A stretch of 48,928 nucleotides of DNA from the NCBI RefSeq assembly GCF_000466405.1, contig NZ_KE952954.1, positions 5,886-54,813 on the forward strand. The letters are read 5' to 3'. The notes under the pieces were generated by a model. The model saw only the letters and a program-made list of their open reading frames with translations, was not told the origin of the DNA and did not search any database. Shown in pieces: positions 8,767 to 19,235 of this stretch. The stretch is from Atopobium sp. oral taxon 810 str. F0209 (GTDB taxonomy: Bacteria > Actinomycetota > Coriobacteriia > Coriobacteriales > Atopobiaceae). A program made the position numbers and the translations under genes. Each line of letters opens with the position of its first letter. Position 1 is the stretch's first letter.

Positions 8767-10919
8767 CACCGCAGGCGCTCATCTCGGCTGCAGCCTTCAC
8801 GGCATCTGCAGTCGTACTCTGCGCCGAAATAGCAAAAGCGCGTCGACACCCAGACAAGCAAACCAATATGCAATTGCCACGGGTAAGCGACACCCTTTGG
8901 GCTGGTCTTTTTGCTGTCATAGCTGGAATAATTGCTGTCTGTCTGCTGATCTGGCCTTATACAGACAGCGTCCTCATCGCTGTAATCAGCGCCTACGCTC
9001 TATGGTTTTGCGGACATGCAAGCCTGCGCCGTCGTCTTATTGCGCCACAACTTTACGAACGGCACATCGAACGTGAAAAACTCCGCGGAAAAAAGAGTTG
9101 GCTGGGTGTACAAGCAAAACTTTTGCTCTGGATTTGCGTCAGCACCTTGTTTGCACTTGAACTCACCTGGAATACTTTTTTTCCTTTTGTTATGCCACAT
9201 GCTGCAGCATTGGAGCTACTGCTCATACTGCTCGTTTTAATCCTAATATACCAACTCTTTTTGGGCTCAGGGATTGCCCTAGCTATCGTCGTGATAACTT
9301 TTACTTGTATTGGAATGGTGCAAGGCTTTGTACTGACTTTCAAGGGTACCGTATTAAGCATAGGTGACCTCTACGCAGCAGGTACTGCTGCAGCGGTAAG
9401 TGGCGGCTACAACTACCAACTCGAAGCACATATGCTCCTCGGCTTTATCTGTGCGACGCTGGGCCTTTTCTGCTGCTCACTTCTTTATCACGAGCAGAGC
9501 CACACAAGTCTTGCTTCTCGTCTATTACGTCATTGGAGTGCCGCGGGACTGACAGCAGCGGCACTTGCCTTTGTGCTGCTTGTCCCTAACTACCAAACTC
9601 AATTGCATATCAAGGTGGAATATTGGTGGGAATGGCAACTTCTTGATCACAAAACGTACTGCTTCCTACCCTCTTTTATTGCAGAAGCACAAGATTTACC
9701 CATCAAAAAACCAGCGGGGTATTCTGTTGAAGCCGCCAAAAAAGCGGAGAGCGACCTCGTTGCTCGCTATGAAAAAATCGCAGACAAAAACACAGGACTT
9801 TCCGCAGCTCAGACACAGTGGCAAGAGCAAAAACCTTCCATCGTCGTTATCATGAATGAAACCTTTACCGACCTTTCGCTCTACGACGATTTTGGCGGCT
9901 ACCAAGGACCTGAGTACTTCAAGCAGGGTTTAACCGACGTCCTCAGCCGTGGCAAACTTGCCGTGTCCGTCAATGGTGGTGGCACTTGCAACACCGAATT
10001 TGAGTTCCTTACAGGGCAATCCATGGCTTTTGTGGGTAACGGCAAATATCCTTATACCCTCTACGATTTCAAGAAGGTTGCAACTCTGCCCCGTCAACTT
10101 GCCAAGCAGGGCTATCGTTGTTCGGCCATACATCCCAATCTCGCTTCAAACTGGGATCGTGACCGCAGCTATAAAGCCATGGGTTTTGAGCACTTCTACG
10201 ATATTGACGATTTTAAGGATGCCAAAAGTTTCCACAATACCGTGAGTGATGAAGCTTGCTACGACAAGATTTTGGATATGCTGCAATCTGATGGGCAGCC
10301 ACAGTTTATCTTTAATGTCACCATGCAAAATCACAGTGGCTACGATCAAGGTGGTATTCCCGCCGACAAAATGTCGCCATACAAAAGCTTTGGCAATGCT
10401 AAACTCAATGACACCACTAATGGTCTCGTCAAAGAATACCTTGCCTGCATCGGAGAATCCGATCGGGCCCTCAAGGGCTTTGTCAACCAGCTTCGCCAGC
10501 TCAACCGCCCCGTTTTGCTTGTCTTTTTTGGCGATCATCAGCCCTATTTCTCTAATGCCATAAACGATGCCCTCTATACAGGCGAAGACACGGTGACGCA
10601 CGAGGAGCGTCTATACCAAAGTGACTACCTCATCTGGGCAAACTATCAAATCGCGGGCGGCAGCCAAGCAGAGCAAAACCAAGTCGCTAGTGCTTCTGAC
10701 CTTGCCGCGCAAAGTCTCGAGCAGATAGGTGTACCACTCACTGCGCATCAAAAAGCCCAGCTTGGCGCCCGTGATCAACTCTCCGAACTCAATCTTTTTG
10801 GCTACTGCGATCTTAAAGGTACATGGCATGGCCTCAACGAGGATAAAAACAGTGCTGCCGCAAAAACCCTGCAAGAACTGCGTTATCTCTCCTACCGAGA
10901 CTTTGGTAGTCTTGTTTAG
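8763..10919 (+). CDS. LTA synthase-like phosphoglycerol transferase (sulfatase fold)
   Basis: A 718-residue protein with about eight N-terminal transmembrane segments (to residue ~277) and a large extracytoplasmic alkaline-phosphatase/sulfatase-fold domain. Metal and active-site positions of the LtaS/OpgB family are visible: IVVIMNETF with E366, NGGGTCNTEFEF with the candidate nucleophile T408, H457 in AIHPNL, and FFGDHQP with D591/H592. Such enzymes transfer glycerol phosphate from phosphatidylglycerol to a teichoic or lipo-glycan polymer. It overlaps the GH25 lysozyme gene by 4 bp. The polymer made is unknown. Confidence 0.88.
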   Translation: MTPQALISAAAFTASAVVLCAEIAKARRHPDKQTNMQLPRVSDTLWAGLFAVIAGIIAVCLLIWPYTDSVLIAVISAYALWFCGHASLRRRLIAPQLYERHIEREKLRGKKSWLGVQAKLLLWICVSTLFALELTWNTFFPFVMPHAAALELLLILLVLILIYQLFLGSGIALAIVVITFTCIGMVQGFVLTFKGTVLSIGDLYAAGTAAAVSGGYNYQLEAHMLLGFICATLGLFCCSLLYHEQSHTSLASRLLRHWSAAGLTAAALAFVLLVPNYQTQLHIKVEYWWEWQLLDHKTYCFLPSFIAEAQDLPIKKPAGYSVEAAKKAESDLVARYEKIADKNTGLSAAQTQWQEQKPSIVVIMNETFTDLSLYDDFGGYQGPEYFKQGLTDVLSRGKLAVSVNGGGTCNTEFEFLTGQSMAFVGNGKYPYTLYDFKKVATLPRQLAKQGYRCSAIHPNLASNWDRDRSYKAMGFEHFYDIDDFKDAKSFHNTVSDEACYDKILDMLQSDGQPQFIFNVTMQNHSGYDQGGIPADKMSPYKSFGNAKLNDTTNGLVKEYLACIGESDRALKGFVNQLRQLNRPVLLVFFGDHQPYFSNAINDALYTGEDTVTHEERLYQSDYLIWANYQIAGGSQAEQNQVASASDLAAQSLEQIGVPLTAHQKAQLGARDQLSELNLFGYCDLKGTWHGLNEDKNSAAAKTLQELRYLSYRDFGSLV

Positions 10920-11019
10920 GTGCCAAAAAATCACATAAAGCTTGGTTCTACTTGAGTGATGCACATACAAAGCGGGTAGGATTAAAACATTGATGAACGT
11001 TGTCGAGAGAGGATACTTC

Positions 11020-11889
11020 ATGGCAGATGAAATGACTCCCGAAGAGGAAGAGGCGCTACGCCGCGAGGTTGAGGCGACCTTTGGCAAAGCTCCCCAGGAG
11101 TCTCCTTATTTTAAGACCAACGATTACAGTCGCATAAAGCATGTTATCGGTGTAGTTTCTGGCAAGGGCGGAGTGGGAAAATCTATCGTCACGGGCATTC
11201 TAGCCTGCGAACTTGCACGCAAGGGATACAAGGTTGGTATCCTAGATGCCGATATTACGGGTCCCTCCATCCCCAAGATGTTTGGCTTATCAGATGAGCG
11301 CATTATGGGTGATCCGGAACTCAATATGATGATTCCCGTCACCACAAAGGGCGGTATCCGCGTAGTATCAACCAACCTCGTACTCGAAAACGAAACTGAC
11401 CCTGTACTATGGCGTGGCCCCATCCTCATGGGTGTACTCAAGCAGTTCTGGGAAGAGACCGTATGGGGTGAGATTGATTACTTACTTGTCGATATGCCTC
11501 CTGGAACGGGCGATGTCGCACTGACTGTCTTTCAGCAGGTACCTATTGATGGTCTCATTATCGTTACCGCACCCCAGGGTTTGGTGCAGATGGTAGTGTC
11601 CAAGGCTGTCAATATGGCGCGCCGGATGGATGTCCCTGTGCTTGGTTTAGTGGAAAACATGGCCTATGCCATCTGCCCCGACTGTGGTAAGCATATCGAG
11701 GTCTTTGGACCGAGCCAGACCGCAGAAACCGCCAAGCGCGATGGCTTGACCCTATTGGGCTCCCTGCCTATCGATCCCACACTGGCAGCAAGCTGCGATA
11801 AGGGCAGCTTCGAGCAAGATTTACCCGAAAATCTGCTGACAGATGCCGTTGATAGCATCGTGCAGGCCAGCTCTCTTTTTGGGAACTAA
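11020..11889 (+). CDS. Mrp/NBP35-family iron-sulfur carrier P-loop ATPase
   Basis: A 289-residue cytosolic ATPase of the Mrp/ApbC/Nbp35 group, which binds and transfers [4Fe-4S] clusters to apoproteins. The deviant Walker A SGKGGVGKS lies at residues 47-55, DMPPGTGD is the switch region, and CPDCG near residue 220 supplies the bridging cluster-ligand cysteines. I chose the ATG at 11020 because GAGAGAGG stands 7 bases upstream; TTG 10990 and ATG 10993 lack such a site. The FAD oxidoreductase gene follows after 3 bp. Supply of clusters to the [4Fe-4S]-rich hydrogenase homologue elsewhere in the window is possible but unsupported by linkage. Confidence 0.93.
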   Translation: MADEMTPEEEEALRREVEATFGKAPQESPYFKTNDYSRIKHVIGVVSGKGGVGKSIVTGILACELARKGYKVGILDADITGPSIPKMFGLSDERIMGDPELNMMIPVTTKGGIRVVSTNLVLENETDPVLWRGPILMGVLKQFWEETVWGEIDYLLVDMPPGTGDVALTVFQQVPIDGLIIVTAPQGLVQMVVSKAVNMARRMDVPVLGLVENMAYAICPDCGKHIEVFGPSQTAETAKRDGLTLLGSLPIDPTLAASCDKGSFEQDLPENLLTDAVDSIVQASSLFGN

Positions 11890-11892
11890 GAC

Positions 11893-13176
11893 ATGAAGGG
11901 ATCTTCACGCGCGCAAAAACAAGCGCGCCTGCTCGATCAGGCGCGCAACACTACCCTCCCAGAAAACTGTGATGTCTGCATCATTGGTGGAGGTGCCTCA
12001 GGGATGGTTGCAGCCATTACAGCTGCTGAGGCAGGTGCCAAGACCGTTGTTATCGAGCAAAAACTGCAGGCAGCTCAGAGTATTCTTGCTACGGGGAATG
12101 GTCGCTGCAATTTGGCCAATATCTCACTTGCGCCAAAACGCTACAACCATCCTGAATTTGTTGCTGAAGTTTGCGACAGCAGCTGGCTTAATGATGTATT
12201 GGGTTTTTGGAACGCATGCGGCTTGCGCTGGACACTTGAAGAGGATCGCCTATATCCCGTATCACGTCAGGCAGCTAGTGTGCGCAATGTGCTGCTTGCC
12301 CGCGCCGAACGAGCTGGTGTGATTGTTGCTTGCGGACGCAAAGTCGAGCAAGTCGAGATAAATGATGACAATTGCACTATCAAGATTCTCGATGAAACGA
12401 GGGAGCCTGCACAGTATTGCTCCCTGATCGCTAACGCGGCCATTATTGCCGTTGGTGGTGGTGCAAGCTCTCGCATTGCCGCAGGCTTGAACCTTGAACA
12501 AGTTGCAGAGTCGCCTATACTCGCACCTCTTGCATGTGAAAATTCTCCACTTGCAAGCCTAAACGGGAGACGAGCCGAAGTCATCGCTCAAATCTATCGA
12601 GGTACCTTCCCTCAAGCCCGCGAGCGCGGAGAAGTCTTACTGCGGGACTACGGCATTTCGGGCATTGTATGCTTTAACCTTTCCCGCCATGCCCAGCCAG
12701 GTGATGTAATTACACTGGATTTCGCCCCCGACTGCAACGCCTCTGAACTGCGTCAAATTACAGATCCCAAACTCACCGGAGAGCTAGTTGATGGGTGCCT
12801 TGATGGCATACTTGACCCTCTGATTGCAGCGCAGATTATCAAGCTTGCACGCGAGCAATGGACTCTAGCAGATGACGACCGCGCAGACGCCCCCAGCTCT
12901 GATGTACAAGCAGATCCTTTGAGCTACGCCCTTGCCTTGGTAAAGGGCTTCCCGCTACGCGTAAGCGGTATTGCTCATCCTGAGTTGGCACAAGTCACCC
13001 GTGGTGGTCTTGCTATTAATCAGTTTGAACCGACAACGCTTGCGATTCAAAGCTGCCCTAGACTTTTTGCCTGTGGAGAAGCACTAGATATTGATGCGGA
13101 TTGTGGTGGTTTTAACCTTGCCTGGGCATGGAAAAGTGGCATGGTAGCAGGCAATGCAGCAGCTCAGCTGCATTAA
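11893..13176 (+). CDS. BaiN/HI0933-family flavin-dependent oxidoreductase
   Basis: A 427-residue flavoprotein with the FAD dinucleotide-binding motif CIIGGGASGMVAA at residues 29-41 and the HI0933-family block LATGNGRCNLAN near 65-76. A C-terminal second nucleotide-contact block (DIDADCGGFNLAWAWKSG) ends the protein. Substrates in this family are largely undefined; some relatives reduce bile-acid intermediates, which should not be assumed here. It follows the Mrp gene by 3 bp and precedes another FAD protein by 18 bp, so the three are probably one transcript. Confidence 0.88.
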   Translation: MKGSSRAQKQARLLDQARNTTLPENCDVCIIGGGASGMVAAITAAEAGAKTVVIEQKLQAAQSILATGNGRCNLANISLAPKRYNHPEFVAEVCDSSWLNDVLGFWNACGLRWTLEEDRLYPVSRQAASVRNVLLARAERAGVIVACGRKVEQVEINDDNCTIKILDETREPAQYCSLIANAAIIAVGGGASSRIAAGLNLEQVAESPILAPLACENSPLASLNGRRAEVIAQIYRGTFPQARERGEVLLRDYGISGIVCFNLSRHAQPGDVITLDFAPDCNASELRQITDPKLTGELVDGCLDGILDPLIAAQIIKLAREQWTLADDDRADAPSSDVQADPLSYALALVKGFPLRVSGIAHPELAQVTRGGLAINQFEPTTLAIQSCPRLFACGEALDIDADCGGFNLAWAWKSGMVAGNAAAQLH

Positions 13177-13194
13177 GGGTAAGGGGCAAAGTAA

Positions 13195-14895
13195 ATGATT
13201 GAAGTTTCGGGTATCCAGCTTTCCCCACGCGATATGCATGGTGACAAAACCGCAGAGACGCAGATCTGCCGTGCTGCTCTGCTTCGCCGCCTACATTTGG
13301 CTCCCGATGATATAACTTCAATCATTTTGCAGCGGCGCTCTATAGATGCACGCAAGAAAGACCGCCTAAAGCTCAATTACACGCTCAGGGCAACTCTACG
13401 TGGTGGGGCCAATGCCGAGCGCGAGCTTCTACGTCGCTTGGAACATCGTCGCGACAATCGTGGTGTCAAGCTGGTAGAGGAAAAGCCTTTACACTGGCCA
13501 AACATTGAGCCAGCTATGCTAACTCATAAACGTCCTGTTGTTGTGGGTGCTGGGTGCGCTGGTCTTTTCTGTGCACTTGCACTTGCAGAAGCAGGACTGA
13601 AGCCCATTCTGATTGAGCGTGGTGACGATGCACGACAACGCAGCCATGTGGTAGATGCGTTCAATCAAGGCGCAGAACTTGATAGTGAATCCAATATCCA
13701 GTTTGGACTAGGTGGTGCAGGCACATTTTCGGACGGAAAACTTGCCACAGGTACCAAGAGCCCACTTCACCGGCTGGTGCTCGATACCTTTGTTGAAGCA
13801 GGTGCCTCAGCAGATATCCTTTGGGACTCTCATCCCCATGTGGGCAGTGATGTCCTACCTCAAGTTGTCACCCACATTGCCCAGCGTATTTGCGATCTGG
13901 GTGGAGAGTTGCGCTACCGTTGTCGTATGACCGACATCATCTACAAAGGCACCAAGGGAGAACGTCGTATTACCAGCGTCAAAGTAGCTCAAACTCTCTC
14001 TGACGGCAGTCTTCGAGAAGAGCAAATCGATACCAGCGATGTTGTACTTAGTTGTGGACATTCTGCTCGCGATGTTTTTGCTTTGCTCAAAGACAACGAC
14101 ATTGCCCTTGAACGCAAGACTTTTGCTATGGGAGTACGTATCGAACATCTACAGGCAGATGTTGACCGTGCGCAGTATGGACGTTTTGCGGGCGATCCAA
14201 TCCTTGGAGCCGCACCCTATAAACTCGTTGCTCATCTCCCTTCAAACCTTGAGCACATTGGGGGACGAAGTGCATTTTCCTTCTGCATGTGCCCTGGTGG
14301 CTATGTGGTAGCTGCCACGAGCGAAAAAGATGCAGTTGTCACCAATGGTATGAGTTTTGCTGCTCGTGATGGCATCAACGCCAACTCTGGCCTGCTTGCC
14401 AATGTCTTTCCCAGTGATCTGCCAGGAGACGATCCTTTAGAGGGCATCAAACTCCAACGCAGCTGTGAGCATAAAGCATTTGAGCTTGGTGGATCCAGTT
14501 ATGCAGCCCCTGCTCAACTAGTAGGCGATTTTCTTGCACCTCAACCCTCTACTGGAGCTGCTGACGTAATGCCTACCTACCCTCGCGGTGTGGTATGGGG
14601 AGAAGTTGATAATTGCCTCCCCAACTATGTCAGTGAGGTGCTTCGTGCTGCAATCCCTCTGCTGGGACGCCGTTTGTCCTGCTTTAATGAAGAAACTGCG
14701 GTTCTTACTGCAGCAGAGACACGTTCAAGCTCCCCTGTTCGTGTTACCCGTGGAGCAGACCTACAGTCTGTATCCTGCGCAGGTTTATGGCCTACAGGTG
14801 AAGGTGCAGGCTATGCAGGAGGCATCATGAGTGCGGCTACAGATGGTATCCGTATTGCAACTGCTTTGGTGGAGAGTTGGAAAACTGTGAATTAG
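13195..14895 (+). CDS. FAD-dependent oxidoreductase, COG2509-like
   Basis: A 566-residue protein: a ~100-residue N-terminal domain (starting MIEVSGIQLSPRD), then the Rossmann motif VVVGAGCAGLFCALALAEAG near residue 115, and the family block IQFGLGGAGTFSDGKLATG near residue 170. The C terminus (GEGAGYAGGIMSAATDGIR) is the usual FAD-contact helix. It resembles the widespread uncharacterised FAD-dependent dehydrogenases of anaerobes. AAGGGG precedes the ATG. It sits in an apparent operon with Mrp and the BaiN-type protein; a redox step is inferred and the substrate is unknown. Confidence 0.85.
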   Translation: MIEVSGIQLSPRDMHGDKTAETQICRAALLRRLHLAPDDITSIILQRRSIDARKKDRLKLNYTLRATLRGGANAERELLRRLEHRRDNRGVKLVEEKPLHWPNIEPAMLTHKRPVVVGAGCAGLFCALALAEAGLKPILIERGDDARQRSHVVDAFNQGAELDSESNIQFGLGGAGTFSDGKLATGTKSPLHRLVLDTFVEAGASADILWDSHPHVGSDVLPQVVTHIAQRICDLGGELRYRCRMTDIIYKGTKGERRITSVKVAQTLSDGSLREEQIDTSDVVLSCGHSARDVFALLKDNDIALERKTFAMGVRIEHLQADVDRAQYGRFAGDPILGAAPYKLVAHLPSNLEHIGGRSAFSFCMCPGGYVVAATSEKDAVVTNGMSFAARDGINANSGLLANVFPSDLPGDDPLEGIKLQRSCEHKAFELGGSSYAAPAQLVGDFLAPQPSTGAADVMPTYPRGVVWGEVDNCLPNYVSEVLRAAIPLLGRRLSCFNEETAVLTAAETRSSSPVRVTRGADLQSVSCAGLWPTGEGAGYAGGIMSAATDGIRIATALVESWKTVN

Positions 14896-14950
14896 ACTTG
14901 CACGAACTGATAATATGGAGTTCAGTTCTGAAAGTTTCAAAGGGGTAACT

Positions 14951-16423
14951 ATGGATAAGATGCAACACAACCCTCAGCCTCAAAGGCAAAGCCGTTCCAA
15001 CGCCAGTCCTCAGCCACGGCAGACTCAGCGCCACGCCGCCACTCATGCAGCAGGTACTACTCCTCGAGCCAGTCGAACTGCTCATACCAACCGTGCACAG
15101 CATACTCAGCGTACAGCCTCCAATCAGGCACATTTGCTGGATTCCAGCGCATATAGCAGGCAGTCTCAGTCTCCCTATGCACACAGCAAATCTTCGGAGG
15201 GTATGACTCGCCGTGGACTTTTCAAAGCAGCAGCTGCCCTTGCTGCTGTCGCGGGCGTAGGTGCCACAGGTGTCTATCTTGTACGCAACCCACCTCTTTT
15301 TGATGTGAGCATCAATGGAACTACCTATCGTGTCAATGCAGGCACCACCCTGCAAGGCGTCGTCAAAGATGGCCTTGCTTCTCCCAAGCCCGGCAATCTC
15401 ATGGCAGTTGATGGCAGTATTGCTGCCGAAGGCAAAGGCGATATGCTTGCCGCCACTATCAACGGCAAAAAGACCAACAATCCTGCAAGCAAGCTCGTTG
15501 CTAATGCTGTGGTAACCATCTCTGATGGTGCCGATACTACCGAGGAATATAGCGAAAAGACCGAAAAGATTCCTTTTGAGACCAAAAGTGATGATTCCAG
15601 CACGCTCGATAGCTACTTCAGAGGCGCACTACACGTTTATAGCAAGGGCAGCGAGGGCGAAAAGTCTACGCGTACTGGCAAGGTATCAGGCAAGACAGTC
15701 AGTGAGACTACCAAAGAACCAATTGACGCTGGCTACCACATCATCAATGCAAATGTAGGCGATGAAAAGGTCGTAGCCTTAACCTTTGACGATGGTCCTT
15801 GGGAGACCACCCCTCAGCTGCTGGATGTTCTCAAAGAAAACGATATCCATGTCACCTTCTTTGTTATTGGCAATCAGGTTGTTGAGCATCCCGATACCGT
15901 TAAGCGTGAACATGCCGAGGGGCACCAAGTAGCTACCCATACCTGGGATCACGCTGCGGGTGCAGGTCAGGGTGTCAACCTTACCTTTATGACCGCTGAA
16001 GAACAAAAAAACGAAATCACCAAAGGCATTCAAGCAATTGAAGATTGCCTGGATACCAAGGTGAGCCATATTCTCCGTGCACCTGGCGGCAATTACTATG
16101 GCGAGATTGTCAATACACTCAGTGGCATGATTGACGCAGAGATTGGTTGGAACCTCGATACCGAGGACTGGAGTCGTCCTGGTGCCCAAAGCATTGAAAA
16201 CACCATCAAGTCGGCCAAGCCAGGACAGGTTATCCTTTGTCACGACGGTGGCGGAGACCGCACTCAGACTATCGAGGCCGTCAAAAATGCTGTTCCCTAT
16301 CTCAAGGAGCAGGGCTTTAAGTTTGTCACAATTGACGAGTTGTTTGAGCTCAATAGCAAGTATGCAGGCAAAACAGACACCAAGGATGACAAATCCAAGT
16401 CTGATGACGGAGCAACGGCATAA
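14951..16423 (+). CDS. Polysaccharide deacetylase (NodB domain) with Tat-type signal anchor
   Basis: A 490-residue exported protein. Residues 1-85 are low-complexity (Gln, Arg, Ser, Thr, His). A twin-arginine segment TRRGLFK at about 86-92 precedes a hydrophobic stretch, so Tat export or a Tat-like anchor is likely. A small domain of unknown family follows, then the NodB domain with TFDDGPW (D280/D281), THTWDH (H330/H334), RAPGGNY, WNLDTEDW and LCHDGGG, which make up the usual metal and catalytic motifs of carbohydrate esterase family 4. A peptidoglycan or surface-glycan substrate is inferred. The ATG at 14951 has AAAGGGG 6 bases upstream and is preferred over the one at 14915. Confidence 0.9.
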   Translation: MDKMQHNPQPQRQSRSNASPQPRQTQRHAATHAAGTTPRASRTAHTNRAQHTQRTASNQAHLLDSSAYSRQSQSPYAHSKSSEGMTRRGLFKAAAALAAVAGVGATGVYLVRNPPLFDVSINGTTYRVNAGTTLQGVVKDGLASPKPGNLMAVDGSIAAEGKGDMLAATINGKKTNNPASKLVANAVVTISDGADTTEEYSEKTEKIPFETKSDDSSTLDSYFRGALHVYSKGSEGEKSTRTGKVSGKTVSETTKEPIDAGYHIINANVGDEKVVALTFDDGPWETTPQLLDVLKENDIHVTFFVIGNQVVEHPDTVKREHAEGHQVATHTWDHAAGAGQGVNLTFMTAEEQKNEITKGIQAIEDCLDTKVSHILRAPGGNYYGEIVNTLSGMIDAEIGWNLDTEDWSRPGAQSIENTIKSAKPGQVILCHDGGGDRTQTIEAVKNAVPYLKEQGFKFVTIDELFELNSKYAGKTDTKDDKSKSDDGATA

Positions 16424-16473
16424 GGCAGCTTATCCAAATTTAGATGGTATATGCGCAGACGGTACCAAACGCG

Positions 16474-18756
16474 TTAGTGTTTACGCGGGCGGTATCGTCT
16501 TCTTGTTGCATGAACAGAACCCTTACGATCGGTCTTCTTAAGACGGCCGATAACGTCCTCGGCACTGCTTCCCTCTAGACGGGTGCGGATGGCTACCAGT
16601 TGATCGCGTAACCGTGCTGCACGCTCAAAGTCCATCTCCTCCGAAGCCCGCTGCATCTCGGACTCCAATGAGGCAAGCAAAGATTCGCGTTCAGAAGCAG
16701 GGAGATCTGCAAGTTCTGCTGCAAGTACCTCGGCAGCTACGTGATTGTCGCTCTCAGCTGCCTCTGGGGCAGCCCCATCTTGTCCGCTAAAAAAGGCTCC
16801 ATGACCAAGCGTATCACCACGAGAACGATCTTTGCCGGCCAGCGTTGCTTCTGCATCTTCAATAAAGCCTCTAATATCGCCAAGGCTCTTGTGAATAGTT
16901 TGCGGCACAATCCCATGCTCAGCATTAAACGCTTCCTGCAGCTCACGTCGACGGCGTGTCTCATCGATAGCAATCTTCATCGAGTCGGTCATCTTGTCGG
17001 CATACATAATGACAGCACCATGGGCATTTCGAGCAGCACGACCCATAGTCTGGATAAGCGAACGACGATTGCGTAAAAAACCTTCCTTATCAGCATCCAA
17101 AATAGCAACGAGCGATACCTCAGGTATATCAAGACCCTCACGCAGCAGATTAATGCCTACGAGGACATCAATCTTGCCTTCGCGTAGCGTGCGGATAATC
17201 TCTACGCGATCAAGTGTTGCGGTATCAGAGTGCATATAATTAACGCGAATACCCTCATCAAGCAGGTGATCAGTGAGGTCTTCTGCCATACGCTTGGTCA
17301 GCGTAGTCACCAACACACGCTCTTTTTTGGCAATACGTGCCTTGATCTCATCAATCAAATCATCAATCTGTCCACGTACAGGACGAATATCTACTGTAGG
17401 GTCAAGCAGACCTGTTGGACGAATAATCTGCTGAACCTCGTTTTGAGAAACCTTCTCTTCATAATCACCTGGCGTTGCCGACACATAGATAAACTGAGGA
17501 ATACGCTGCTCAAACTCATCAAAGCGCAGAGGTCGGTTGTCCAAAGCAGATGGTAAACGAAAACCATGCTCTACCAAGGTCACCTTGCGCGAACGGTCTC
17601 CCTCGTACATACCACGGATTTGCGGTACCGTCACATGACTCTCATCGATAATGCAAAGCATATCACGGGGAAAGTAGTCGATAAGAGTATAGGGCGGCTC
17701 ACCTGGCCTGCGACCATCCAAGTGACGGCTATAGTTCTCAATACCCGAGCAAAAACCCATGGTTTCAAGCATCTCAAGGTCATAACCTGTACGTTGAGAG
17801 AGGCGTTGAGCTTCAAGTAGCATGTCTGCTGCTTTGAGCTCAGCCACGCGTGCTTCGAGTTCCTCATTAATAGATTGCAGAGCGTGCTGTACCTTGGGCT
17901 GTTCTGTCACATAGTGACTTGCAGGCCAAATGGGAATTGCATCAAATTCGCGTACAATCTCACCAGTTACCTTATCTACCTCGGCAATGGTCTCTACCTC
18001 ATCACCAAAAAAAGCAATACGCAGAGGATTGTCTGCATAGGGTGGATAGACATCAACCGTGTCGCCACGCACACGGAATGTACCACGAGCAAGGTCATAA
18101 TCGTTTCGGTCATACTGCACATCAATAAGATTGCGAATAAGTTCATCGCGCTCAAGCGGCACATCTTTGCTGATATTAGGCGCCAAACCCGCATAATCCT
18201 GGGGACTACCAATACCATAGATACAGCTCACCGAAGCAACTACAATAACGTCTCGACGTGAAAGCAGAGAACTTGTTGCCTGATGGCGGAGCTTCTCAAC
18301 TTCTTCATTAATGGAAGCGTCCTTCTCGATAAAGGTATCAGTCTGCGGGACATAGGCCTCAGGCTGATAATAGTCATAGTACGAGACAAAATAGACAACG
18401 GCATTATTGGGAAAAAGCTCGCGCATCTCACTTGCAACCTGAGCTGCCAACGTTTTGTTGGGCTCCATGATAAGTGTCGGGCGATTGAGCTCCTCAATAG
18501 TTTTTGCCATCGTGTAGGTTTTGCCCGAACCCGTTACTCCCAAAAGGGTCTGATAACGCAGACCATCGCGAATACCTTTAGAAAGGCTCGCGATAGCTTG
18601 GGGCTGATCACCTGCCGGAGCATAATCAGATACAACTTTGAGAGGCGTATCACCATGGTCTAAACCAAAGCGCTTTAGCACCCCGCCAAAGCGCTCTCGC
18701 AGTGCATCTGCACCTGTATGACCCTGTAGTTTGAAATGCTTGGCATCTTCAGGCAT
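16474..18756 (-). CDS. uvrB: Excinuclease ABC subunit B
   Basis: The damage-verifying helicase of nucleotide excision repair, partner of UvrA and UvrC. Visible landmarks are Walker A GVTGSGKT near residue 73-80, the beta-hairpin region [20 protein letters not shown], helicase motifs GRAARN and [10 protein letters not shown], and a C-terminal UVR motif ([17 protein letters not shown]). At 760 residues it is longer than E. coli UvrB, with about 34 additional N-terminal residues before the usual beginning and a basic tail. A downstream GTG could be the true start. It begins 6 bp after the stop of the zinc-ribbon membrane protein gene. Confidence 0.96.
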   Translation of the reverse strand: MPEDAKHFKLQGHTGADALRERFGGVLKRFGLDHGDTPLKVVSDYAPAGDQPQAIASLSKGIRDGLRYQTLLGVTGSGKTYTMAKTIEELNRPTLIMEPNKTLAAQVASEMRELFPNNAVVYFVSYYDYYQPEAYVPQTDTFIEKDASINEEVEKLRHQATSSLLSRRDVIVVASVSCIYGIGSPQDYAGLAPNISKDVPLERDELIRNLIDVQYDRNDYDLARGTFRVRGDTVDVYPPYADNPLRIAFFGDEVETIAEVDKVTGEIVREFDAIPIWPASHYVTEQPKVQHALQSINEELEARVAELKAADMLLEAQRLSQRTGYDLEMLETMGFCSGIENYSRHLDGRRPGEPPYTLIDYFPRDMLCIIDESHVTVPQIRGMYEGDRSRKVTLVEHGFRLPSALDNRPLRFDEFEQRIPQFIYVSATPGDYEEKVSQNEVQQIIRPTGLLDPTVDIRPVRGQIDDLIDEIKARIAKKERVLVTTLTKRMAEDLTDHLLDEGIRVNYMHSDTATLDRVEIIRTLREGKIDVLVGINLLREGLDIPEVSLVAILDADKEGFLRNRRSLIQTMGRAARNAHGAVIMYADKMTDSMKIAIDETRRRRELQEAFNAEHGIVPQTIHKSLGDIRGFIEDAEATLAGKDRSRGDTLGHGAFFSGQDGAAPEAAESDNHVAAEVLAAELADLPASERESLLASLESEMQRASEEMDFERAARLRDQLVAIRTRLEGSSAEDVIGRLKKTDRKGSVHATRRRYRPRKH

Positions 18757-18762
18757 GATGAA

Positions 18763-19179
18763 CTAAGACTCACACTCAAACTTGTGGTGGCACTTGGGGC
18801 AGCTAACGCGCAGCTTGCCGCGACCGCGAGGAACACGTATACGTTGACCACAATTAGGACATTTAAGGTGTTTATAGCTACGGAACTCTTTCCACGCAGC
18901 TGCAGGGTTTTTAAACCAAGGACGCAAGGGACCAACCTGCTTGAGAAACGCCTTATTTTCCTTGGCACGTGCATCAAGACTGCGCGAAGTCATACGGAAG
19001 AAGGCATAAACCACCAATGCTAACGCGATAAAGTTCAGCACAGCTACATGCGAAATCAATCCGATGATATAGACGATAATGCCCAACCAGATACTGGTAT
19101 TGCTCAGGGCATCAGCGCCATTACGTCCCTGCATCCATAGGTTGATTTTTTGCTGCAACTCATACAACTTGTCATTCAT
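18763..19179 (-). CDS. Small membrane protein with C-terminal zinc ribbon
   Basis: A 138-residue protein of no family that I recognise. Two adjacent hydrophobic segments (about 28-45 and 46-62) form a hairpin in the membrane. A basic linker leads to a four-cysteine zinc-ribbon-like module, CPNC (107-110) and CPKC (127-130), with Arg/Lys-rich sequence between. AAGGAG precedes the ATG. It lies directly upstream of uvrB with a 6-bp gap, so the two are cotranscribed; a functional tie to DNA repair is not implied by the sequence. Confidence 0.8.
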   Translation of the reverse strand: MNDKLYELQQKINLWMQGRNGADALSNTSIWLGIIVYIIGLISHVAVLNFIALALVVYAFFRMTSRSLDARAKENKAFLKQVGPLRPWFKNPAAAWKEFRSYKHLKCPNCGQRIRVPRGRGKLRVSCPKCHHKFECES

Positions 19180-19235
19180 AGGAGCTCCTTTGTCTGTAAG
19201 CTCAAGTATAGACGTGAATGCTGTGTACAGTCTGG

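Noticed and set aside
11893-13176. Specific bile-acid reductase function for the BaiN-type protein
   Set aside because: No other bai genes are present and the family is broad; only a general flavin oxidoreductase call is justified.
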